Below, piece after piece: positions 7,483-16,287 of a stretch of DNA of 64,000 nucleotides. The stretch comes from CAIYZT01 sp947461435 (GTDB taxonomy: Bacteria > Pseudomonadota > Alphaproteobacteria > Rhodobacterales > Rhodobacteraceae). Within the stretch, counting starts at the first letter, position 1; every line of letters begins with the position of its first letter. A program made the position numbers and the translations under genes. The stretch is taken from assembly GCA_965284435.1 (NCBI GenBank), contig OZ260083.1, forward strand, positions 620,001-684,000, given 5' to 3'. Below the pieces are notes generated by a model. The model was not told the DNA's origin. It saw nothing but the letters and a program-made list of their open reading frames with translations, and ran no database searches.

Positions 7483-8529
7483 ATGCGGTCTATCGGGCGC
7501 TTTGCAGGGGCAGTGTTGGGGCTTGGGTTGGCGGTGATGGCATCGCAAACCCAGGCTGAAGCCAAACTTCTGACGTTCGCCGATCTTCAAGGTTGGGAAG
7601 CAGATGACCATCAGGCGGCTCTGCAAAGTTTTTTGGTCACCTGCGATCTGCTGCGCGGTCCAGACTGGAAACCGATATGTGCGCTCGCCCAAGAGGCCGT
7701 GATCAGCGAAGCCGCGTCAAAGGCGTTTTTCGAACTGTTCTTTCGCCCAGTACAGGTTGGCACGCCCCCGGCCTTGTTTACCGGATATTTTGAACCGGAA
7801 TTGAACGGCTCCAAAACCCGCACGTCGCGCTATTCTTGGCCCGTCTACCGCCGCCCACCCGAGTTGAAGGATGGCATGCAATGGCATGATCGCGCCACGA
7901 TCGAACGCGGCATCTTGCGCGGCCGTGGCCTTGAAATTGCCTGGCTCGACGACCCGGTGGATCTGTTCTTCATGCAAATTCAAGGATCGGGCCGCATTCG
8001 CCTTCAAGACGGGTCTGTTGTGCGTCTGGGCTATGCCGGGCGCAACGGCCATGCCTATCGATCGCTGGGCGATGCCTTGGTCGAACGCGGCATCATGCGA
8101 TCAGATCAGGTCTCTGCTGAGGCGATCCGCGCCTATATCCGGCGCAACCCGCAAATGGCAGGGCCTTTGCTGAACGTGAATCCGTCTTATGTTTTTTTCC
8201 GCAAACTCGATGATCTGCCACCCGAAGCAGGCCCGATTGGGGCCATGGGGCGGTCTATCTCTACGCTGCGCAGTCTGGCCATCGATCCGGATTTTGTGCC
8301 GCTGGGCGCACCTGTATGGTTGGAAAAAGACGGCGTAGATCCGATGTGGCGATTGATGGTGGCCCAAGATACGGGTGGGGCCATCAAGGGGGCCCAGCGC
8401 GCGGATATCTTTTTTGGAACAGGCCAAGAGGCCGGACGCAAAGCAGGCAATATCCGCGATGGCGGACGGATGCTTGTGCTTTTGCCCATCGATCGGGCCT
8501 ATGCGATGGCCGCGCCGGAAAGCTTTTGA
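7483..8529 (+). CDS. mltA: Membrane-bound lytic murein transglycosylase A
   Basis: 348 residues. The N-terminal signal sequence ends near SQTQAEA (about 26), without a clear lipobox, so it is probably periplasmic. The MltA barrel domain carries FTGYFEPEL and IQGSGRIRL, and the C-terminal 3D domain carries QDTGGAIKGAQRADIFFGTG with its conserved aspartates. The enzyme cleaves peptidoglycan glycan strands to 1,6-anhydromuropeptides during wall growth and turnover. It stands between the Tim44-like gene and smr, with gaps of 8 and 1 bp, so the three are likely one operon. Confidence 0.93.
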   Translation: MRSIGRFAGAVLGLGLAVMASQTQAEAKLLTFADLQGWEADDHQAALQSFLVTCDLLRGPDWKPICALAQEAVISEAASKAFFELFFRPVQVGTPPALFTGYFEPELNGSKTRTSRYSWPVYRRPPELKDGMQWHDRATIERGILRGRGLEIAWLDDPVDLFFMQIQGSGRIRLQDGSVVRLGYAGRNGHAYRSLGDALVERGIMRSDQVSAEAIRAYIRRNPQMAGPLLNVNPSYVFFRKLDDLPPEAGPIGAMGRSISTLRSLAIDPDFVPLGAPVWLEKDGVDPMWRLMVAQDTGGAIKGAQRADIFFGTGQEAGRKAGNIRDGGRMLVLLPIDRAYAMAAPESF

Positions 8530-8530
8530 C

Positions 8531-9121
8531 ATGCGTCGGCGCCACCTGAAACCTGAAGAACGGCAACTGTGGGAAGCCGTTGCCAAAACCGCCAAGCCGA
8601 TCTCAGGCCGCAAGGCCTTCATCGCCGAAAGCACGCCAGAGGCTTTGCCGCTTACGCACAAGGTGCCCCCTGTCCCCGCCCGGATCGATGCGTTTTCGCT
8701 GGGCGAAAAAGCGCCGCGCGCGCACCCGCGGTTGGATCAGCCCAAAACCTTGCCAGAGGTCTTGGCCAGCCAACCCTTGAATATGGATGCCAAGACCCAC
8801 ATGCGGATGACCAAAGGCAAGATCTTGCCCGAGGCGCGGTTGGATCTGCATGGCATGACCCTTTCCGAAGCCCATGCCGAGCTGATCAGCTTTATCCTGA
8901 CCGCACGTGCCAGCGGCTTGCGTCTTGTTCTCGTGATCACCGGGAAAGGCAAGGCCACGCATGACAACGGTGCAATCCCGCAACGCATCGGCGCGTTGCG
9001 CCATCAGTTGCCACATTGGCTGCGGCTTCCACCTTTGGCCCCTGTCGTTCAACAACTGACCGAGGCGCACTTGCGTCACGGCGGTTCCGGGGCCTATTAC
9101 GTATATCTTCGCCGCAAATAA
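8531..9121 (+). CDS. Smr/MutS2-type domain protein
   Basis: 196 residues, starting 1 bp after the mltA stop. The C-terminal Smr domain (about 112-195) has LDLHGMTLSEAHAEL and the VITGKGKATH segment, followed by a conserved LRHGGSGAYYVYLR end. Stand-alone Smr proteins nick DNA or RNA; recent work ties the family to cleavage of mRNA at stalled ribosomes. The first 110 residues are low in order and proline-rich. The exact substrate here is unknown. Confidence 0.88.
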   Translation: MRRRHLKPEERQLWEAVAKTAKPISGRKAFIAESTPEALPLTHKVPPVPARIDAFSLGEKAPRAHPRLDQPKTLPEVLASQPLNMDAKTHMRMTKGKILPEARLDLHGMTLSEAHAELISFILTARASGLRLVLVITGKGKATHDNGAIPQRIGALRHQLPHWLRLPPLAPVVQQLTEAHLRHGGSGAYYVYLRRK

Positions 9122-9135
9122 CAAAGGTCAGGCGC

Positions 9136-9480
9136 ATGACGGACGACGATGACAAGCCAAAGAAGGAAAAACGCCCGCAAAAGGTTTATACCTTAGCGGT
9201 GGAGGTTGGCCGAAAGGCGGGTGACGAGTTGCCCCCAAAAGCCACGGGCGCAGGACTTGTCTGCTATGCCTCCGGCGTAGACGAGGCCGAAGCGGTCCGC
9301 GAAACTGTTGCCATCCTGAAAGAGGCAGGGCTGAACCCGCTGGACGTTTCGGGCTATGGCACCTTGGAGGAACGGATCAAAGCCGGGGATGAGATTGACG
9401 AAGAAGAGCGCAAGCTTATGCAAATGGCGCTGGATCAGAATTCGGTCATCGTGGCCCAGATGACACCCTTTTTCGACTGA
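9136..9480 (+). CDS. Small conserved-looking hypothetical protein
   Basis: 114 residues, 14 bp after smr, probably last gene of that operon. The acidic N-terminus (MTDDDDKPKKEKRPQK) precedes a compact alpha/beta part with YTLAVEVGRKAGDELP, CYASGVDEAEAVRETVAIL and a C-terminal NSVIVAQMTPFFD. The pattern recalls small proteins with a ferredoxin-like fold, but I cannot assign a family. The following gene is convergent and starts its stop codon at the very next base. Confidence 0.6.
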   Translation: MTDDDDKPKKEKRPQKVYTLAVEVGRKAGDELPPKATGAGLVCYASGVDEAEAVRETVAILKEAGLNPLDVSGYGTLEERIKAGDEIDEEERKLMQMALDQNSVIVAQMTPFFD

Positions 9481-10503
9481 TCAGGCCCGCACGCGCACGG
9501 ATCCCGCCCCGATGATCGGCAAAAGGGGATGCGCCTCGAAGTCTTCCAGGACACGACGCGGGGCAGGCCGCCCAGACCCCGCCGACGGGATCAGCAACCC
9601 AATACCATCTGTCGGCAGGATGACAGGTTTCCCGAAATCCAGCGTCATCCCGATGGTCGAGGCGCGCCGATTTTCCAACATCGCTGTCCGACCATTCACC
9701 ATCACCGCTGATCGGATCAACACCTCTTCAACGCCGCAGACATATTCCACCGATACACCGCCAACCAAAACCATCTGGTCGGCGGATATCAGCAAATCGC
9801 GGGTCGCCCCAAAGAATGGGGTGCGCAACAAGACGGGTGCATAAGACCCCCGGCTTGGCACTTCGATGCGGCCGACAAACTCCAGTGCCGCAAACCCGTG
9901 ATCCAGAACCTGAACCAAATCCCCGGCGCGTAGGGCCTCGGCAAAGACGGGGCCGCGCACCGTTGTCACGGGGGTATTTCGCCCGATCCATGATCGCCGC
10001 GGCGGCATCGTGCGACCTTTCGATATGCCGAACCACAGCACAGACCCGTGCCATTGCGCGCCGCCCACCTGCGCGCACAACCGGTCGAACGCGTTCAGAT
10101 CAAATGGCAAACAGCCCTCGCCCGCCGCATCCAGAACAGCCGCCACCCCTGGCAGTTCCAGCCGGATCAGCCAGACACCACGGTCCGATGCGTCGAAATG
10201 CAAGGTCAGCCGTGCCACCCCTGACGCATAGGGCAGGGGCCCTGGCAACACAAAGCGCCGTGGTTGCCCGCCCTGACGCTGCAAGACGGAAATTCCGGCC
10301 TTGGGATCATACAGAACCGAAAACGTCATCTCTGCACCGGCAGAACTGCGATAATCCAACAGCACTGTAGGTTCGGCCAAAGGCAGGTGAAACTCCACCG
10401 CAAACAGGCCCAAGCCCAATTCAGCCTCGGCCTCGTTCCGGGGCCGTCCCAGCGGTGTGTCAGATAGGATCAACCAGTCGCTCACAAACATACTCCGCAA
10501 CAA
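9481..10503 (-). CDS. Hint-domain (hedgehog/intein-like) protein without the usual cysteine
   Basis: 340 residues. The N-terminal half (1-165) looks like a beta-rich carbohydrate-binding-like domain with SDRGVWLIRLELPG. The C-terminal part (about 170-330) is a Hint_2 domain of the kind common in Rhodobacteraceae: PVTTVRGPVFAEALRAGDLV, then DHGFAALEFVG, then LLISADQMVLV. The position where related domains have a nucleophilic Cys is RNTPVTT here, so self-cleavage by the usual route seems unlikely. A start at the Met at 10491 is an alternative. Function is unknown; such proteins are often linked to surface or secreted proteins. Confidence 0.75.
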   Translation of the reverse strand: MLRSMFVSDWLILSDTPLGRPRNEAEAELGLGLFAVEFHLPLAEPTVLLDYRSSAGAEMTFSVLYDPKAGISVLQRQGGQPRRFVLPGPLPYASGVARLTLHFDASDRGVWLIRLELPGVAAVLDAAGEGCLPFDLNAFDRLCAQVGGAQWHGSVLWFGISKGRTMPPRRSWIGRNTPVTTVRGPVFAEALRAGDLVQVLDHGFAALEFVGRIEVPSRGSYAPVLLRTPFFGATRDLLISADQMVLVGGVSVEYVCGVEEVLIRSAVMVNGRTAMLENRRASTIGMTLDFGKPVILPTDGIGLLIPSAGSGRPAPRRVLEDFEAHPLLPIIGAGSVRVRA

Positions 10504-10669
10504 TCATGGGGTCGTCAAAATGCCTATTGTATCATGGGCCATTTCGGCCCCAACCTGTTGTGTCGATCTTTAACTTTTTCCAGTGGCCTTGTCATCCGTC
10601 CTGCAAGGCGGTTGAAGCAGACGGCCGCATTGGCTAGGTCTTGGTCCACGTTCAGCACAAAGGTACCCT

Positions 10670-11824
10670 ATGGCCAACCCCTCTCCTGTTGATCCGGTCG
10701 CCTTGACCGCCGCCCTAATCCGCTGCGCGTCGGTGACACCCACCGAAGGCGGCGCGCTGCAGCTACTGGATGCCACCTTGTCGGGCGCAGGCTTCACGTG
10801 CACCCGGGTGGACCGCAATGGCACAGCCAATCTTTTTGCCCGTTGGGGAAATCGGGGGGCAAACCGCAGCCTTGGGTTCAACGGCCACACCGATGTGGTC
10901 CCCGTTGGCGATGCCGCCGCCTGGACTCAAGATCCCTTTGGCGCGGCCATTGTCGATGGGTTCATGTATGGTCGCGGCGCCACCGATATGAAATCCGGCG
11001 TAGCCGCCTTTGTGGCAGCCGCCATTGATTTTGTACGTGACACGCCGCCTGATGGCGCGGTGATCTTGACCATCACCGGTGACGAAGAGGGCGATGCCAC
11101 CGACGGCACGGTCGCGCTGTTAGATTGGATGTCGCAAAACGCCGAACGGATGAGCCATTGCCTGGTGGGTGAACCGACATCACCCAATGTCATGGGCGAG
11201 ATGATGAAGATTGGTCGCCGCGGGTCCATGACCTGCTGGTTCACGGCCACAGGGGTTCAGGGCCATTCCGCCTATCCGCATCGCGCAAAAAACCCCATGA
11301 CCGCCTTGGTTCAATTATTGGCGCGTCTTGATTCCCAGCCGCTTGATCAGGGCACGGCGCATTTCGATGCGTCTACGCTTGCGATCACCACCATCGATTG
11401 CGGCAATCCGGCCACCAACGTGATTCCGGCCAAGGGTACGGCCACGGTCAACATCCGGTATAATGATCTGCACACCGGGCAATCCTTGTCCGATTGGCTA
11501 CGCGGGCACGCTCAGGTCGTTACCGCACAAACGGGTGTTCAGATTGACCTGCGCCTTCAGATTTCGGGCGAAAGCTTTCTTACGCCGCCCGGCGATTGGT
11601 CGGCGCTTGTCGCCCGCGCGGTTCAGGCCGAAACCGGCCGCCAGCCCGAGATGAGCACCTCGGGCGGCACCTCCGACGCGCGCTTTGTCAAGGATCATTG
11701 CCCCGTGGTTGAATTTGGCCTAGTGGGAAAAACCATGCATCAGGTTGACGAGCGGGTCGAAGTTGCCCAAATCGGTCAGCTCAAATCGATCTACGCCCGC
11801 ATCTTGCGTGACTACTTCGCATGA
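10670..11824 (+). CDS. dapE: Succinyl-diaminopimelate desuccinylase
   Basis: 384 residues, full length for the M20 peptidase-like DapE family. Metal ligands and catalytic residues are visible: H73 and D75 in GHTDVVPVG, D106 in RGATDMKSG, and E139-E140 in TGDEEGDATDG; the dimerisation domain contains GVQGHSAYPHRAKNP. The enzyme removes succinate from N-succinyl-LL-diaminopimelate in lysine and peptidoglycan-precursor synthesis in the cytoplasm. It overlaps the following acetyltransferase by ATGA. The ATG is 166 bp from the divergent Hint gene, so the promoter should lie in between. Confidence 0.95.
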   Translation: MANPSPVDPVALTAALIRCASVTPTEGGALQLLDATLSGAGFTCTRVDRNGTANLFARWGNRGANRSLGFNGHTDVVPVGDAAAWTQDPFGAAIVDGFMYGRGATDMKSGVAAFVAAAIDFVRDTPPDGAVILTITGDEEGDATDGTVALLDWMSQNAERMSHCLVGEPTSPNVMGEMMKIGRRGSMTCWFTATGVQGHSAYPHRAKNPMTALVQLLARLDSQPLDQGTAHFDASTLAITTIDCGNPATNVIPAKGTATVNIRYNDLHTGQSLSDWLRGHAQVVTAQTGVQIDLRLQISGESFLTPPGDWSALVARAVQAETGRQPEMSTSGGTSDARFVKDHCPVVEFGLVGKTMHQVDERVEVAQIGQLKSIYARILRDYFA

Positions 11825-12243
11825 CCGCCGTGATCCGCCAAACCCGTGATATCCCTCTGTGCCGCGCTCTGCGCCGGGTTGTCTTTATCGACGAACAGGG
11901 CGTGTCCGAAGCAGATGAGATTGACGACGAAGATGATGCCGCCATTCACCTGCTTCTCAGCTCAGGTGAAACACCGCTGGGCTCTGCCCGCCTGATCTTG
12001 GGTCATGACTATGTCAAGATCGGCCGCGTCTGCGTGATCAAGTCTGCGCGCGGCCAAGGCCACGGCGCCGCCCTGATCCGCGCCGCCGTTCAGATCGCCC
12101 GCAGCCTGCCCGGTATCCACAATGTCACGCTCGGCGCCCAAACCCATGCCTTGGGGTTCTACGCGGCGCTGGGCTTTTCCCCCGTCGGCCCCGAGTTCGA
12201 CGATGCCGGAATTCCCCATCAAGAGATGGTTATGCCCCTTTAG
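11821..12243 (+). CDS. GNAT-family acetyltransferase (ElaA-like)
   Basis: 140 residues. It begins with a segment typical of YjcF/ElaA-like acetyltransferases (RRVVFIDEQGVSEADEID) and has the acetyl-CoA binding loop KSARGQGHGAALI at about 73-85, plus GFYAALGFSPVG near the end. It should transfer an acetyl group from acetyl-CoA to an unknown amine. The start overlaps the dapE stop (ATGA), so it is translated with dapE, although no functional link to lysine synthesis is evident. Confidence 0.85.
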   Translation: MTAVIRQTRDIPLCRALRRVVFIDEQGVSEADEIDDEDDAAIHLLLSSGETPLGSARLILGHDYVKIGRVCVIKSARGQGHGAALIRAAVQIARSLPGIHNVTLGAQTHALGFYAALGFSPVGPEFDDAGIPHQEMVMPL

Positions 12244-12299
12244 CCGTGTCCAAGCTGGCCAAACGCCCCCCGACGAAGAATAGGGGCCTTTGCGTGCGC

Positions 12300-14333
12300 T
12301 CAGATCACTGACACAAGCCGCAGCGCATCATAGATCGCGGCGTGGATGTTCCGGGCCTCTACTGCATCGCCGATGCGGAAAAGCTGAAACCCCTCTGGCC
12401 CGCCTGAGAAGGTTTGCGCCCGCAGATCGATCATCGCATCGTAATCCACGGCACCCCGGTTCACCGACAGTGGTTTCAACGCGAAATACAGATCCGAAAT
12501 TGGCTGCGTTCCGTGGTTGACGACGACCTGATCGTAATGGGCGACTTTGCCCAGAGTCATATAATCAGAATCGATCGTGGCCTTGATCTGGTTGCCCTCC
12601 CGCTCCACCCCGGTCAATCGGTAGGTGACCGTAAAGGTTACATCCTTGTCCTGCAAAGCGCGCATATAGGGCACCAGATTCATGGCCATCACTTCGGGCG
12701 CAAAACTGCGGTCCGGCGTCATCACCTCCACATGCGCGCCCGCCTCGGCAATCATCTGTGCCGCCTGCATGGCGGTGTGATCGCCTGCGTCATCATACAA
12801 CAGAACGTTTGCCCCGGGTTTCACATCACCCGACAAGATATCCCAGGCCGAAACCGTCAGATCATTGCCAAACTTCAAGATATCCTTTTGTGGCAACCCG
12901 CCGGTGGCAATCACCACAACGTCCGGTGTCAGGGCCAGCACGTCATCCACCTCGGCCCATGTGTTGAACCGAAACTCCACCCCGCGTGCCGCCGCCTGTG
13001 CCATCCGCCAATCCACAATCCCGATCAACTCGGCCCGCCGCTTGCTGCGCGCAATCAGTCCAATCTGCCCCCCGGGCGAATCTGCGGCCTCAAAAACCGT
13101 CACATGATGGCCGCGTTCGGCCGCCACGCGCGCAGCTTCCAATCCGGCCGGACCTGCGCCAACCACCACCACCCGCTTTGCCGTCGCGGCAGGTGCAATG
13201 GCATGGGGCATTTCTGCCTCGCGCCCGGTGGAGGGGTTGTGAATGCACAAGGCCATTCCGCCCTGATAGATCCGGTCCAGACAATAAGTTGCCCCAACGC
13301 AGGGCCGAATGTCTTCCTCGCGCCCCTCGATGATTTTTTGCACGATATGGGGGTCGGCCATGTGCGCGCGCGTCATCCCGACCATATCCAACTGCCCGGT
13401 CGCAATCGCATGCCGCGCCGTGGCCACATCCGGGATCCGCGCGGCATGGAATGTCGGCAGACCCACCTCGGCCCGCACCCGACCCGCGAAATCAAGATGC
13501 GGCGCAGATTTCATGCCATGAATCGGAATGACGTCGGTCATGGCGGCATCTGTAAATATCCGCCCCTTGATGATGTTCAAGAAATCGACCAGCCCCGAAT
13601 CCCGGAACATCTTGCCTATCGCAATCCCTTCATCGGCGCTGATCCCGCCATCCTCGGCTTCATCCGCCGTATATCGCACGCCCAAAAGGAAGTTTTCGCC
13701 CACCCTTTTGCGACAAGCGGCCAAAACCTCCATCGAAAACCGGGCGCGGTTTTCAAGACTGCCACCATAGGGCGCGGGCAAAGCGTTGGTGCAGGGCGAC
13801 ATGAACTGATCCATCAGATGGCCGTAACATTCGAACTCCACCCCATCCAAACCGGCCTCTTTCATCCGCTCGGCCGCATCGGCATAATCTTGAATGATCC
13901 GTTCAATGTCCCAATCTTCGATCACTTTGGGAAAGGCGCGGTGCGACGGCTCGCGCGCGGGGCCAGCGGCCACCGTCGGCAGCCAGTCACCCTTGTCCCA
14001 TCGCGTCCGGCGGCCAAGGTGGGTCAACTGTATCATCACAGCCGCGCCGGCCTCGTGGCAATCATCCGTTAACCGCTTCATCCAACCCACAACCTCATCC
14101 TTGTAGGCCAGAATGTTGTTGAACACGGGCGGGCTGTCTTTTGAAACCGCCGCTGATCCCGCCGTCATCGTCAGCGCAACCCCCGCCTTCGCCCGCTCCA
14201 GATGATAAAGCCGATAGCGGTCTTTCGGCATCCCGTCTTCCGGATAGGCCGGTTCATGACTCGTCGTCATGATCCGATTGCGAAGCGTCAAGTGCTTTAG
14301 CTGATAGGGCTGAAGCAAGGGATCCTTAGACAT
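12300..14333 (-). CDS. FMN/Fe-S/FAD oxidoreductase, trimethylamine-dehydrogenase family, probable N-demethylase
   Basis: 677 residues in three parts: an Old Yellow Enzyme-like FMN barrel (1-340), an Fe-S region, and FAD and NAD(P)-like domains from 388 (VVVVGAGPAGLEAA). The size and order match trimethylamine dehydrogenase and 2,4-dienoyl-CoA reductase. Y170 and H172 occur at the place of substrate residues of trimethylamine dehydrogenase. In the Fe-S motif C345, C351 and C363 are present but the position of the second cysteine is A348. The CVGATYCLDRIY pattern resembles the DgcA/N-methylproline demethylase branch, which removes methyl groups from dimethylglycine-type compounds, so that role is favoured. 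It stands alone on the minus strand; a link to the methylamine genes 14 kb away is only possible. Confidence 0.75.
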   Translation of the reverse strand: MSKDPLLQPYQLKHLTLRNRIMTTSHEPAYPEDGMPKDRYRLYHLERAKAGVALTMTAGSAAVSKDSPPVFNNILAYKDEVVGWMKRLTDDCHEAGAAVMIQLTHLGRRTRWDKGDWLPTVAAGPAREPSHRAFPKVIEDWDIERIIQDYADAAERMKEAGLDGVEFECYGHLMDQFMSPCTNALPAPYGGSLENRARFSMEVLAACRKRVGENFLLGVRYTADEAEDGGISADEGIAIGKMFRDSGLVDFLNIIKGRIFTDAAMTDVIPIHGMKSAPHLDFAGRVRAEVGLPTFHAARIPDVATARHAIATGQLDMVGMTRAHMADPHIVQKIIEGREEDIRPCVGATYCLDRIYQGGMALCIHNPSTGREAEMPHAIAPAATAKRVVVVGAGPAGLEAARVAAERGHHVTVFEAADSPGGQIGLIARSKRRAELIGIVDWRMAQAAARGVEFRFNTWAEVDDVLALTPDVVVIATGGLPQKDILKFGNDLTVSAWDILSGDVKPGANVLLYDDAGDHTAMQAAQMIAEAGAHVEVMTPDRSFAPEVMAMNLVPYMRALQDKDVTFTVTYRLTGVEREGNQIKATIDSDYMTLGKVAHYDQVVVNHGTQPISDLYFALKPLSVNRGAVDYDAMIDLRAQTFSGGPEGFQLFRIGDAVEARNIHAAIYDALRLVSVI

Positions 14334-14448
14334 GGGCCGGTCCTTTGGCAGAAACGTCCGGAAAAGTCGTGCCTTCCAGACCGCTTGGGGGAAACAGATA
14401 TGGCCAAACTAAGCGAGCGGCATCCCCTTGACCGTTCCGAAAGCGACA

Positions 14449-16287
14449 TCACGCGCCCTTGTGTCTGCGCCATGCCATTTGATCCAGAACTGGGCCATAG
14501 GCGGCAGCCAAAGACCGCAGCACGCTGCCGCTGGTTGCGCCTGCAGATTCCCAAGCCTTGGTCGCGGTGCCCAGAATGCGCGGCGCAAGCAGCGCTTCCA
14601 TCTGCCAATCCTCGGTGACAACTTCACCCCAAAGACACCCCTGCACACCGGCAACGCGGGGCGCGATATCTTCGGCGCCCGCAGGAACCGGATCCCACGC
14701 AACCGTTTTTTCCAAGGGAAGATTACCCGCCCAGGCCGCCCCCCAATCATTTGGATCGGCGGTGTAGGCCAAATCAAAATAGGCATTTTGTGCGGGGCAC
14801 ATCACAACATCATGTCCGCGCCGCGCCGCCTCCACGCCGGGCCCCTGACCTGTCCATGAAAACAGAAGGGCGCCGTTTCCTATCCCGCCATTCTTGCCCT
14901 TCGCCGCTTCTTCCCAAGCCGCCGGCTGAATGTCGTTGGCCACCAATGTCGCGGCCAGACGCGCCATCATCCAACCTTGTACATCATCACTGGTGTCCAG
15001 ATCTTCTGCCCGTTTCAATTCCGCCACGGCGGGCGAGCCGGACCATGCGCCATGCGGGGCCTCATCGCAGCCAAGATGCAAGGTTCCCATCGGAAACAGA
15101 CCGGCCACTTCCAGCATAAGCGGCTCTAACAAGGCCCAAGTGGCGGGCATGGCGGGGTTCACAATGTTGTCCAGATACCCCTGAACCGACCGTTCCTCGC
15201 CATTGTCCCCAGGATCGCGAAGGCCCGGGACGGCCTTGATCATGGCAAAGCTGTGGGCAGGAATTTCGATTTCGGGCAGAACCTCGATCTGCAAGGCAGC
15301 TGCACGCGCAAGGATCGTGGCCACATCAGCTTTTGAATAGGTCCCGCCAGACCGGATACCGCCGCCAAAAACACCAGGCACCAAGCAGCCTTCGCCGCGA
15401 AACGCGGTCTTTTGCCAAAGCGCTGGCGCGCAAGAGACTTCCAGCCGGAATGCCTCGTCGTCTGCAACATGCCAGTGAAAACGGTTCAATTTCAAAAGAG
15501 CCATCAGATCGAACAGCCGCAGGATCGTATCGACCGAAAAGAAATGCCGCGCGCAGTCCAGATGTTGCCCGCGATAGCCAAAGCGCGGGGAATCCGAAAT
15601 CGTCCCACAGGGAATCTGACCACTCATGGTTTCGCGCAAGGTCAAAAGGGTGATCGCCGCATAATGCACGCCCGCGGGGCCGTTGGCTGCGATCGTCAAA
15701 CCTGTCGTCGTAACCTCCAGACGATAGGCCTCGCTGGTCAGGTCCGGATCCTCCAGAATTGTCAGGGGGGTGCCAGAATCGTCTTTGAACGGCGCAAAAT
15801 GGGCCCTTTGTGCCAAATCATTCACGGCATCAAGCCGTTGATCCAGACTTGAAACGGCGAAAAACTGCAGCGTGCCCTTGGACGGTGACCAATTTTGCGG
15901 CCTTGGGACAAGGGGCAGCGTCCCCTCCGGCAAAGGCTGCGCAAGCGGCGGTTCGGCGGGCAGAACACCCTGCGCTGTTCCGGGGGGCAAGGGCAGGCAG
16001 GTTTTTCCCATCTTCAAATAGGCACCCTGCGGCAACCACAGCCTGTTTCTGGGCCGATATTCCGGGTTGTCATAGGCCAGAACAACCTTGTGCACGGCGC
16101 CGGCGGCGATATCGGGCAAGGCAACTTCGGCAAAGCCGGCAAAGCGGTTGACCAAGGTTCCCCCCGAGATGACACGCGGCGCCGCCATCAATGAAAAACA
16201 GAAGATCGGGGCCGAAACAGCCACATCAGACCCGATATCACAGTGGATTTCTGCGCCGACCACGCGGCTGGAAAAGCTTAGCTTCAC
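14449..16287 (-). CDS. Beta-N-acetylhexosaminidase, GH20
   Basis: 612 residues. An N-terminal beta domain precedes a GH20b-like domain (about 125-230) and the catalytic barrel from about 235 (GYRGQHLDCARHFF). The catalytic pair D408-E409 is in LGCDEAPHG, and HWHVADDEAFRLE is a second family signature. The enzyme removes terminal GlcNAc or GalNAc from glycans by substrate-assisted catalysis. No signal peptide is seen, so it may act in the cytoplasm on imported chitooligosaccharides. It starts at GTG, overlapping the stop of the GntR gene (GTGA), and is therefore in that gene's transcript. Confidence 0.92.
   Translation of the reverse strand: MKLSFSSRVVGAEIHCDIGSDVAVSAPIFCFSLMAAPRVISGGTLVNRFAGFAEVALPDIAAGAVHKVVLAYDNPEYRPRNRLWLPQGAYLKMGKTCLPLPPGTAQGVLPAEPPLAQPLPEGTLPLVPRPQNWSPSKGTLQFFAVSSLDQRLDAVNDLAQRAHFAPFKDDSGTPLTILEDPDLTSEAYRLEVTTTGLTIAANGPAGVHYAAITLLTLRETMSGQIPCGTISDSPRFGYRGQHLDCARHFFSVDTILRLFDLMALLKLNRFHWHVADDEAFRLEVSCAPALWQKTAFRGEGCLVPGVFGGGIRSGGTYSKADVATILARAAALQIEVLPEIEIPAHSFAMIKAVPGLRDPGDNGEERSVQGYLDNIVNPAMPATWALLEPLMLEVAGLFPMGTLHLGCDEAPHGAWSGSPAVAELKRAEDLDTSDDVQGWMMARLAATLVANDIQPAAWEEAAKGKNGGIGNGALLFSWTGQGPGVEAARRGHDVVMCPAQNAYFDLAYTADPNDWGAAWAGNLPLEKTVAWDPVPAGAEDIAPRVAGVQGCLWGEVVTEDWQMEALLAPRILGTATKAWESAGATSGSVLRSLAAAYGPVLDQMAWRRHKGA

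Noticed and set aside
12244..12299. Possible terminator between the GNAT gene and the flavin oxidoreductase gene
   Set aside because: Only GCCCC/GGGGC can pair and no clear T-run follows; too weak to report as a terminator.
12414..14072. 552-codon plus-strand frame opposite the flavin oxidoreductase
   Set aside because: Antisense shadow with high His, Gln and Arg content and no domain; the minus-strand gene has clear motifs along its full length.
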